Source: Astrothelium macrocarpum (Eukaryota; Ascomycota; Dothideomycetes; Trypetheliales; Trypetheliaceae). Taken from it: a DNA stretch of 64,000 bases. Of the stretch, positions 34,364 to 43,645 are shown one piece after another. The notes under the pieces were generated by a model. It saw only the letters and a list, made by a program, of their open reading frames with translations. It searched no databases and was not told the DNA's origin. The stretch spans positions 112,351 to 176,350 of the forward strand of contig JAGEMR010000058.1 in NCBI GenBank assembly GCA_021030915.1, written 5' to 3'. The first letter of the stretch is position 1. Each line of letters opens with the position of its first letter. The translations under genes and the position numbers were made by a program.

Positions 34364-35597
34364 GTTATCGATGCGGTTTAGCTATGTAGAAATTGAATAG
34401 GGGAAAGTGGTAGCACGGAAGGAGGAGGAGGGGAGAGAGAGAGATGGAAGAAGGACGGAGATTCCTTTTAAGGAAGGATCGTCGAAGAGAGGAGGAGGTT
34501 CTTGGCTTGGTTCTTGGCCTGCTTACCGTATGGCTGTGCAACTGCATCTCATCTAAACCTTGCGACACACGCGGGCTTCACCTTCTGATTGTATTGATCC
34601 ACTACAGGGTCCAGATAGCGGTGGAGGACGCTAAGATTCTTGGCCCTCGGTGAGCTAGTACGGGAAAAGTAAAGCTTCCCCCCGGCGTTAGCCGTGGAAC
34701 AATGATCTAAGCGAATGCGCAGCATATTCATTATTTGTCCTACCTATGGTCTCAACCTGGCGAGTCACAGTTGGCCTCACCTTCTATAAAGGCTAGCAAG
34801 GCGACACCAATTCTATATTGCTCAAAGCATCGATGAGACTTTTCTGAGTCTGTGTGTGCCCGCGATGGTAGGACCCTTTTGAGCACAATGTGTGTAAGGA
34901 AAGCCTTTTTTCCAGGCTACTACCGAGGTGTCTTTAAAGAGCAGACGCTTGAAGTTTGGATTGAATAACGGCAGATAATGGGAAAAGTTTTAATCGTGAT
35001 TGGTCAACAAGCCGGAATTCTCTCCAATGCTATGAACGGCAACGTAAAACTGAACAAGCGGTTTCACAAGCTCATGACGCAGTCACTGAGATAAGAGATA
35101 TCTCGGCCTGATTTCACTCCAAACACAGACATCTCTTCCCCAAATCTTATCTTTGAGAGCAAGTGTGCTTTTCTGATCAATTGAGAAGCCATCTATGGTG
35201 GACGGTAAAATTGTTGGTTGGATACGGTGACACCAATTTTTCCCCCTTGAAAGCTAATGGCGACCCGCATATGAGCCTCACCTCTTAGCCACAACCGGGT
35301 CGGACCACTCGAGCTAAAAGATACACAACCCATGACGTATCCATAGCAAGGAGAAAGTTAACCTGACTTCGATGCAAACTCACCAGTTCGACGGTTTCCA
35401 GTACCCCGCAGATGCGGGGTTGTATGACGTTTCCTTGATTGAAGAAGTAGGTTGATGCTAGGTAGACAAACTCTTAATATTAAGTACATGTGCTTCTGGG
35501 GAAAGATCGAGAAACCTTATCTGGAATCCTTTGGCTTTGCAAGTTTAGAAAATAGTCCAATCAGATTGCCTTGCTGCTGTAATTCAATCTCTATCTA
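34364..35597. other. Intergenic, divergent promoters
   Basis: About 1.2 kb between divergent genes. The part nearest the permease is purine-rich on the plus strand (GGAGGA and GAGA runs). No gene is seen. Confidence 0.5.
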
Positions 35598-36313
35598 ATG
35601 GCTTCTGCTACTTCCTTTCGTACGCTAGTGGGAGTCCCTCCATCCAAAGCGAACCCTTCCGATTCCACACTCATTATCATCGACGCGCAAAATGAGTACG
35701 CGTCCGGTAAGCTAGCAGTCTCCAACGGCAAGACCTCACGTGCTGCGATAAGCAGTCTTCTCAACAAATTCCGCAGTGCTGGAGGCAAGATCATCCACGT
35801 CATCCACCAGGTACCGGATGGAGCACCAGTCTTTACGCCAGGAACCGATTTGGCAAAGGAGTTTGACGAGCTCAAACCCAAGTCTGGGGAGTCGGAGGTA
35901 GTCAAGCAATATCCGGGAGCGTTTACCAAAACAGATTTGGATGAATTGCTGAAAAAGGAAGGGTCCAAGAAAGTGGTCTTGTGCGGATACATGGTAAGCG
36001 ATCACTCCTTATCTCCAAGTCCATGGAATCCTGTCGAATGGGGCGTGGGGGTGGAGAATGGAACTCATTGTAATTTTCAAGGCTCATGTATGCGTATCGA
36101 CGACCGCGCGAGAAGCTTCCCAACTTGGATATGATGTTGTGCTTGCAGAGGATGCTATCGGTGATAGAGATATTCCGGGTGCTAGTGGAGAGGAAGTGAC
36201 AAAGGTGAGCACGCCTCCGATCACAAGATCGTATACTCACCCATTGATAGATGGTAATGCTCGAACTCGGTGATGCATTTGGAACTGTAGTCAGTAGCGC
36301 CGAGATCGCCTAA
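35598..36313 (+). CDS. Isochorismatase-family cysteine hydrolase
   Basis: Cytosolic hydrolase of the isochorismatase/nicotinamidase fold. Exons 35598-35993, 36082-36204 and 36251-36313 give 193 residues. The Asp-Lys-Cys triad is visible: IIIDAQNEY (Asp 29), VVKQYPGAF (Lys 103) and AHVCVSTTAR (Cys 136), preceded by the VVLCGYM strand. Length is normal for the family. Substrates in this family range from isochorismate to ureidoacrylate and nicotinamide, and none can be chosen here. The intron donors are GTAAGC and GTGAGC. It ends 34 bp from the stop of the convergent SRR1-like gene, so the 3' untranslated regions must overlap. Confidence 0.93.
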
Positions 36314-36347
36314 ATCAATCCCGCATGTGCAGGGACGAAGAAAATAG

Positions 36348-37329
36348 TCATTCCGTGATTGGGTCGTTGTTCATTGTGTTTTCTGGATCTTCATCATCTT
36401 CCCTAGCTACGCTGTATACGTGCATATCCTTGAATGTATCATGTAAGTCTTTGCTGACTGGGAAGCTGATCACTTCGCGATCCGAAGCCATCTGCTGCAT
36501 CCGTTTGCTATTGGACTTCTCCAACCTGTCATGAGCTCGTTAGCATGATCTATTTGTTGATCGGCGTAAATTCCGCTTACACCATCGCTTCATCCCAATT
36601 GGCTACAATCTCTGAAAACTTCGATATGCTTGGAGCAATGATCAAAGGTGAAGCTAGTACGTTCTCCGCATACTTCAAAACCACTACCCAAGGGGTATAA
36701 GGTAAAAAGACGCAGGTCGTTTCAGTAATTTGTTGGAAGCCCTTGTCACCATCAAGCACGTGCATATCCAAGGATTCCAGAAACTCAATGTCTCTTCGTT
36801 TGAATGCCGGATCTTGTAAAAACACTGATATTGATTGGCCATCGGATTGTACTATTAAGGGTGAGAAAAATGCGTAATTTAGAAAGTTCGGGCATGGAAA
36901 ATCTCACGCAGTCCGAGATTATGCAAGTGTCAACTTACGTGAAGAAATCATGTCGGCGAAAGCCACCAATTGCAATAAACGCTGTGATCTAAGAGTTTGA
37001 ATGTCGCTCAGTTTCCCCAGACCAAAACAAATAGCTTTGTCAATTTTTAGATGCCTTCTGGCACTAAATGTCCGATGTATTTCCGTAGTGCTACCCGTGC
37101 GCTTCCATGTTTCCTTCATTTCAAGGTATTCTTTCTTGATGACTTCTGTCTTGGCCCCTGAATCATCAAACTTGGCAGTACCTTTGGAGTTGGGATGATG
37201 ATCCTGGAATACTTGGTCAAATGGCTTTCCATTTGTTGAGGTGACAGTGCTCCAACCATCATCGGTAGTGACTATCTTTGTCTTGTTCCATTCGGGCTTC
37301 TTTTTCTTTTGACGATTTGTGTGCGGCAT
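36348..37329 (-). CDS. SRR1-like domain protein
   Basis: Three exons, 37329-36939, 36851-36581 and 36525-36348, give 279 residues. The start MPHTNRQKKKKPEWNKTK is basic, as in SRR1-like proteins. The domain then shows AICFGLGKLSD (about 99-109), LLQLVAFADMI, VFLQDPAFKRRDIEFLESLD and the TCVFLPYTPW strand, all in the order expected. The family is named after a plant light-signalling and clock protein; its biochemical role is unknown, and fungal members are uncharacterised. Exon 3 encodes an acidic C-terminus ending NNDPITE and was recovered from its splice sites and frame. Converges on the isochorismatase-like gene. Confidence 0.85.
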
Positions 37330-38108
37330 GGCGTCGTAGATCGATTGGTACCTGCCACGTGGTTTTGAGTTTCTGGCGAACTAAATGTAGATTTGATAGC
37401 ACGATTCCGAGAATTCTCGTATCCTTTGGAGAGCTTTAGCTGTCTCATGGTAGACGATCAGATTATTTCTGGAACCACCACGACGTTTAATAGACCACAA
37501 TATCGTGCGTTGAGGCGTGAAACGTGCGTTGAGGCGTGAAACGTGCTCTCCAAAGCCAAAAAGAACGTGAGTCAGGTGCCAAGCCGTGAGTTTCTGCCCA
37601 TGCTAGCCGAATTAGTTCTTAGCTTTCACGGTGATCTTGCCTAGCAATAGCTTAGCTCGTTCTAGAATGACGTCTTCACTCCCACCGACTAAGATTCAGC
37701 CAATCACTGCCATCTCAAAGCAAGCTGGATAGCAGTAAGTCGCGGAGGGCTATAGGCACTAATTAAACTTATAAAATCACTAATGAATTGTAGCAGTTAG
37801 GTGCTCAGAGAAGGACATGCCATCCTTCTAGCCTGACCGGTCCGGCATGCTGTGGGGTTATTGATCATCTTGAGCTAGACTGGCCGATGTGACATGCCTA
37901 GGTAAAATGCAACTTTGTGGGGGATCTGTTTCCAAATAATTTTGGGCAGCCATTCTGATTCTTGTTCATACCTTAGCTATTGATTCATCAAAGTATATAT
38001 CTCTATCGTTGTTTTTTCATCTCACTCATATCAATTGATCCTCGGCGATTGCCATTTATCGTCCTTCTATCCACTTTCCCTGGCAGCTACCAAACTCTAG
38101 TCTTCACC
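37330..38108. other. Intergenic
   Basis: About 780 bp between divergent genes, with a short perfect tandem duplication near 37504. No gene is seen. Confidence 0.5.
37504..37546. repeat. 19-bp perfect tandem duplication
   Basis: CGTGCGTTGAGGCGTGAAA occurs twice head to tail and is followed by the first five bases of a third copy. It lies about 175 bp upstream of the SRR1-like start codon. Confidence 0.85.
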
Positions 38109-39131
38109 ATGTCCTCCGACATCCCCAACTCCATAATCCACTACATGTATTCCATGTCCCCCTACGCTCGTCGCATCACATGGTACCTCACCCTCCGGAA
38201 CATCCCCCATGCTCAATGCCTCCAACCCATTACCATGCCCCGCCCGGACCTCGCCGCCATGGGAGTAGAATACCGACGCATCCCCATCCTCTCCATCGGC
38301 AGCGACATCTACCTCGACACACGCCTCATCCTACGCACCCTCGAGGAGCGCTTCCCGCCTTCGCCCTCCTCACCATACCGCGCCCTGGCACCCGCCACAA
38401 CCGCCGACCAGCGCACGCTTCGACGCCTCTTCGAGCACTTCACCGTCGACGCGGGCATCTTCACGCGCATGGCGCAGTGCATCCCGCTCGACAGCCCGCT
38501 GCTGCACGACGCCAAGTTCCAAAAGGACCGCGGCTCGTTCAGCGGCGCGCCGTGGGACCCCGCGACGTTTGCGCAGGGCCGGCCCGAGGCGCTCGTGTGC
38601 ATGCGGCAGGCCTTTGCGCTGCTGGAGGATGCGCTGGGCGACGGGCGCGCGTGGATGCTGGGCACGGCGACGCCGAGTCTGGGCGACATCGAGGCCGTGT
38701 GGCCGTTTGATTGGCTGGCCCAGATGGACGGCGCGCTCCCCGCGGACACGATATCCGCGCGGCTGTTCCCGCGCACGTTTGCGTGGATGGCGCGCTTTCG
38801 GAAGGTGGTGGAGGAGGCGGGGGAGTCAAATACGCAACGGGTGGCGACGAAGGTGAAGGGGGATGAGGCGTTGAGGCATGTTGAAGGAGGGGCGTTTGCG
38901 GAGGTGGAGGTGGATGTGGACGATCCGACGGGGTTGAAGGAGGGGACAGACGTTCAGGTCTGGCCGATTGACTCTGGGTCAAGCCATAGGGATAGAGGGA
39001 AGCTGGTGGGGTTGACAAAGGAGGAAGTCGTGATTAGCGCTCGGACCAAGGAAGGGGGGAAAGAAGTGAGAATTCATGCGCCGAGATGGGGTTTCAGGAT
39101 CAGGCAAGTTGGTGAGGGGGTGAAACTATAG
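38109..39131 (+). CDS. Glutathione S-transferase-fold protein with C-terminal beta domain
   Basis: Single exon, 340 residues, starting at CACCATGTCC. Residues about 8-85 form a thioredoxin-like GST N-domain (HYMYSMSPYARRITWYLTL, then RRIPILSIGSDIYLDTRLIL with the cis-Pro loop IPIL). Residues about 100-245 are the helical C-domain (LFEHFTVDAGIF, then DGRAWMLGTATPSLGDIEAV). The last 80 residues are a separate beta-rich module (EGTDVQVWPIDSG, HRDRGKLVGL, VRIHAPRWGFRIR) shared by a fungal subgroup of unknown role. Glutathione use is plausible but not shown. The middle third is built from strongly C/G-ending codons, unlike both ends. Confidence 0.88.
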   Translation: MSSDIPNSIIHYMYSMSPYARRITWYLTLRNIPHAQCLQPITMPRPDLAAMGVEYRRIPILSIGSDIYLDTRLILRTLEERFPPSPSSPYRALAPATTADQRTLRRLFEHFTVDAGIFTRMAQCIPLDSPLLHDAKFQKDRGSFSGAPWDPATFAQGRPEALVCMRQAFALLEDALGDGRAWMLGTATPSLGDIEAVWPFDWLAQMDGALPADTISARLFPRTFAWMARFRKVVEEAGESNTQRVATKVKGDEALRHVEGGAFAEVEVDVDDPTGLKEGTDVQVWPIDSGSSHRDRGKLVGLTKEEVVISARTKEGGKEVRIHAPRWGFRIRQVGEGVKL

Positions 39132-40853
39132 GAAGGGATGCTTCTCGATTCCGAAAATGCATCATGTTCGCATGCGGAATCATGGGATGGGATGACCTGA
39201 CTGCGCGGAAGCAGTGGATCAGGAGAGATTGGGGTTCATTTGAAGGTCCGGTCTAGACTGTGAGACGGCTGGAATTTTTCAGAGTCATCCCTGTCGCGAA
39301 GACTTGGGCTCGGCTAAAGTGCTGTACAAGGGCTCATTTGTTCGTGGTGGAGCAGAGTGGTGATTTGAGTGTTTTTACCTTATCAGTATCGGATGATCGA
39401 CAGGGTAACTGATCGCCCACGTAGATGAATCCGAATCGGTTCACATGTCTTGCTTATTTTGGTGTTAAGGCTGAGAATGACGGAGTGATTTGCAAGACCA
39501 AGATCAGCACCCGAGAGCTTGCGGTTCGGATAAGCAAGTCATTCAACAAACTTTCCATCGGCCAAACCTTGAGTCGGGTCCCACTCGGACGGGAACGATT
39601 CTACTGACGCGCGGGATCGTGCAGGAGCTTTGTTACCCACGACCGCATTCCAGCACGATGGCTTCGGTCGGAGTACAGGTCTCGGGGGCAAACATGGCAC
39701 AGCAAGCAGCACTGGAGATGATCAGACGGGGCAGCCACGGGCAGACGGTATGGGCCAAGCGAGGGGGAGGAGGGGGCTGAAAGCGTTTGACGATGGCTGA
39801 CGTAGTTAAGGTGCGAGTGCAGCTGTCGGCGTGGCGATCCTAGAGAAAAATTCCCCGAAAGCACAGGCAACACGATTTTTCACGACGCAGAGAAGCCGAT
39901 TAATAGGTAAGGAGGATGGTTGCGTGCAAGCGTAGTGGAGCTGGGTTGGGCGTGAGGCCGTGCCTTCTGCCGCCATGTTGCTGCCCAAGCTAAGAGCCCA
40001 GCCAACGAGCGCCTCCCACGCCTTCAGACCGGCCATGGTCGCTAGGCATCGGTGAGCTCCAGCAAACTGCGGCGTTGCAGCGTCGAGAAAAGCTTGACCG
40101 CACTCGACGGCCGCGAGCCAGATAAAGTGCCTTTGCTGTCGCTGCGTGTTCGGTGAGAACGGCGTTGCCATCCTACTGTGATCCTGTGATCCTGTGACCA
40201 AGTGATCGCAAGGCATTTTCCCTCGCAAAAGTCGTGCCACGCTGGTGGCGCACCAGTTAAGCTCGCATCGCTCTTCACCCGGTCGCAATCCAACCGCCGT
40301 CCAGGCTGCCATTTGTTAGCTGCCTTTAGCATTTCCGCCTCTGTCGCGGCTAAGACTGCTCCAGCGAACGCCATCGGCCACCCTTCGCTGACCCCCTCCT
40401 TCACCCTTCACACTCGCCGCCCTCCACCACGTCTCGGACGCGGCTCACAGAGCACTCTGTCTAGGAGCGGCGCCGTCAGCACGCTTTCTCTTTGCTTCTT
40501 CTTCTCTCTAAACGGTTCGTCCGCATAGGAGAGACACATTTACTCCGCCGTTTGGCATTCGCAGCGTCTGGATTGGCCCCGCTCAGCCTGCTTCCTGCAG
40601 AACCCCCCGGGAGATCACTTGTTGCCACGCTGTTGTCCCTTGTCCACACTGCATCCGGACGGATTGGTCTGCACCATCCCCGAAGAATTGGTTCTCTTGC
40701 CCACCTGCTACTACTCTTCAGCCTCGGGAACCCTTCTCGCTGCTTTCCTCTTACCCTCACCACCCTTCCTGTCAGGCTCCAAGCCTTGCCTCATTCTCCC
40801 TTTCCTTCTTCACATCATCTTACACTTTGCCAGTGGCGCCTCGTTTCAGCACA
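39132..40853. other. Intergenic / promoter and long leader
   Basis: About 1.7 kb. The last 500 bp are C/T-rich on the plus strand, as often seen in leaders of filamentous fungi. A 168-codon minus-strand frame at 39806-40312 has no family resemblance and is not called. Confidence 0.5.
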
Positions 40854-41946
40854 ATGTCTAATCTATCTAGACACTGGTTCCAGCCAGGGGATGGGATTGC
40901 TCGAGAAGTCATTACTGCCGATATCCAACGTTATCTAGGTCGTGATGCCACAGTTCGGCCGGGAATGGGGAGGGGCGAATATGAGGTCCGTTTCATCAAG
41001 CAACTCCGGTATTCGAGAAGCTGACAATGAAAAACAGGGTGTCCCAGGATACTGGATCACCGCGTATAGGAATTTGACGTCGGTAAGTGCGCCTTCTTGT
41101 TACTGTCGCGCCTTGCCCAGCCTGGATTTGCTAACGTTGATTTCTTTGGTAGGAGATGGTTGCCGATTTGCAATTAGACTCTCGTCGATGGCAGCAACAA
41201 GAAGGAAGAGGTAGCCCGCACGTTCGAGATGCCGCTCGAGACAAAAGTTTTAACCAAAAACTAGTGAGATACGAAAATTCCCAGGTTCATCAGTCCAGGC
41301 AATACCATGGTCCCACCCCTTCTGCAGGCATGTCACCGGAGACCCCTTCATCATATACCCATAGTTCTAGTGGACAGTCCTATACCAGTGCGAACCCGGC
41401 AGCCGTCTATGGTGGTCGTCAGCCTGTGCCCGCGGCTTCTTATGGTGAACCAAACTACGTCTATGGAGGACAAAACCCGGGATATGGCCAGGCACCCAAT
41501 GCCTATTATGAACAAGTAAACAACGCTGGATATCAGCCCCGGACTGCATCCACACCTGCTTACCAGTATGCAAACCCGCCAGGAGGACGTGAGACGGATC
41601 AGGCATACATAGACCCCCGGGATCCCAGTAGAGGAACATATCCAGGCTACCCTCCACAGCCAGCAGGACCTGCGTCTACACAGAGGCTTGAGGCTTATCC
41701 ACCCAGCACGAGGTATTTCCATTCTAATGGCTTGGCTCCATTTTTGCTGCAGTACTAATCAATTCATTGCAGAAGCCAGTATCCAGATCCATATCCTGCC
41801 GGTAAGTTTGTTTGATCCGAGGGACCTGCATGATGCCTCTAATATGCCTATTCCTAGCGCCAGCGTATGCTCCAGTCACCTCACGGTCTTCCAGAGGGGA
41901 ACCATATCAACCACCTTCGACTTCTGACTCCCGTAGGCGTCGTTAG
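40854..41946 (+). CDS. Low-complexity protein, RfeG-like
   Basis: Five exons: 40854-40985, 41038-41082, 41153-41712, 41773-41801 and 41858-41946; 284 residues. The conserved part is the first about 75 residues (HWFQPGDGIAREVITADIQR, then LGRDATVRPG, then GVPGYWITAYRNLTSEMVAD). The rest is Gln/Tyr/Pro/Ser-rich low complexity with a basic RRRR end. Fungal homologues are, as I recall, often labelled transcription factor RfeG, though no DNA-binding motif is visible. The Tyr/Gly/Gln-rich tail has prion-like composition. Two exons are tiny (45 and 29 nt), yet all junctions keep frame and have consensus sites. Confidence 0.85.
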
Positions 41947-43645
41947 GATTTGTAACTTGGTCTTTTCCATCCTTTTCCGTGGCTTTAATTTGGCGTAAGG
42001 TTCCTGATGCTTATGATCCTGGCTTGCTGCCTCTTGGTAATAAAAATACTGGCCATGTCTTCTCAGCTTGTGTCTTCAAATGCTCCCCATGGTTTGCTCT
42101 CTCAACCACCATGGTAAAGGATCTTTTCTGCCCTCATACAGGAATGGTCTGCCGCCAGGAGGACACATACAGATAGGAGATATCCTTGAAAGGAAATAGA
42201 TTGCAGCTTTATTTCTGCCGGATCCACAGGAACTAGCACTGAGGCCCCCCGCACCAAAAGGTCATAAGTCAATGGACAAAAACCCTAGATACCATCTCTT
42301 TGCTTCTCCATTTCTCCAGAAAGGCCATGGCTTTCTCCACTTGTTCCTCGGAAAAAGGTCAAAGGTTATTGGTAACTTATTTGAAGGATTCCGTCATGTC
42401 TCCCGGAAGGATATTGCCTGGCCCTGACGAATTTTCTTATTTTTCTTTTTGCTGATTACCTGCTTTCGCTCTCCAAATGTTTCCAAATAACGTGGCTACG
42501 CCGGAGTTTGGCAAATATCCTTGTGGGGGAGGGCCCACTGCTTTCGGCATGTAAATAGCTCTTGATGAATTTCATCCGGGATAAGCAAGTGCATGATAGT
42601 TTATTGTTTTAGCTGAAACTTTCGTTGGAATGTGTAAGGTCTGATCATCATCTTGTTAAGGGTCGTTTGCCTGTGGTCGTTTCCAATTCCGTGGGTAGCA
42701 AGGGAAAGGTAATGCCAAAGCGTGAGTCCGGTGCTTTCCAAAGGATTGTGCTGTGTGTCAAAAGTGCAGGATAATGATTGTGACGACCATGTTCCGGTCA
42801 AGGTATTTTCTTTGCCCAAAATACTCAAAAGGCGACTCTGCAGCTCATCTCCACTTTCAATAATTTCATGTCAATACTGCATTGCCATTAGAATCATTAG
42901 GGAGCACCCAATTTGTGTACGGGAACGTTAAATGTCATGGTATCAAGTCAAATTGGAAACTTAGCTCAAGCCCGATTTCCATGCTCCAGCAGTTATCGCA
43001 AGCAATCTATAGTAAATGGCAGAGAAAACTCCCGACACCCCCCGGTCTAAACCTGTAAACCATCCGTCTTGGCTAGAAATACAAGCAAAGCAAAACCTCT
43101 AGCAATCTCCAGTGAATACATAATGGTACAACCATCCCTCAAAAAAACAATTAGATACGATTCCAGCACCCCCCAAACAAAAATAAGAGGCAAATCAACC
43201 ATCCCATGAACAAGCAGAAGAAAGTGACTCCAGCGACTCCCAATAGAAAACCAGCAAAACACCCACCCCACGAGAAAATTCAGCAAAAAGCAGCAAGGCA
43301 CCCCCCAAAGAGAACGCCAGGTAAAGATTTTTTTTTTCCATTTTGGCATTTTCCAAGTTTTTTTTGGGTTTTTTGATTTTCTCGAAAATCATCAGGGCAA
43401 CCCCTAGAGGAAAAACGCCATGGGAACTTTTTTTTTTAGTTTTCGAGGTTTTCTGTTTTTTTTTTTTTTTTTTTCTTTTTTTCTTTTTCCACAAAAAAAC
43501 ATCGGAGCAACCCCCAGAGTAAAAAAACCACATAAAAAAAATCCTTGGCCTTTTTTTTTTCCTTATCTCAAAACCCCGCAAACCCCAGAAAAACACCACC
43601 CTCCCCACCCCCCCCGGAATCCACCCCCCCAAGCACCCCCCAGCC
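41947..43645. other. Intergenic with homopolymer tracts and motif copies
   Basis: About 1.7 kb between convergent genes. The left part is ordinary flank. From about 43030 to 43560 it holds long T and A runs and repeated GCAACCCCCAGA-like motifs, which are listed separately. Confidence 0.5.
43028..43530. repeat. Array of GCAACCCCCAGA-like motifs downstream of the tail-anchored gene
   Basis: Plus-strand copies start near 43501 (ATCGGAGCAACCCCCAGAGT), 43391 (ATCATCAGGGCAACCCCTAG), 43291 (CAGCAAGGCACCCCCCAAAG), 43228 (CTCCAGCGACTCCCAATAGA), 43159 (GATTCCAGCACCCCCCAAAC) and, weaker, 43099 and 43031. Spacing is about 60-110 bp. Related motifs lie in introns of the adjoining gene (near 46188, 46049, 45919, 45784 and 45471). 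Long T runs separate some copies. Confidence 0.6.

Noticed and set aside
39806..40312. 168-codon minus-strand frame
   Set aside because: Composition follows the GC-rich promoter strand, with no family resemblance.
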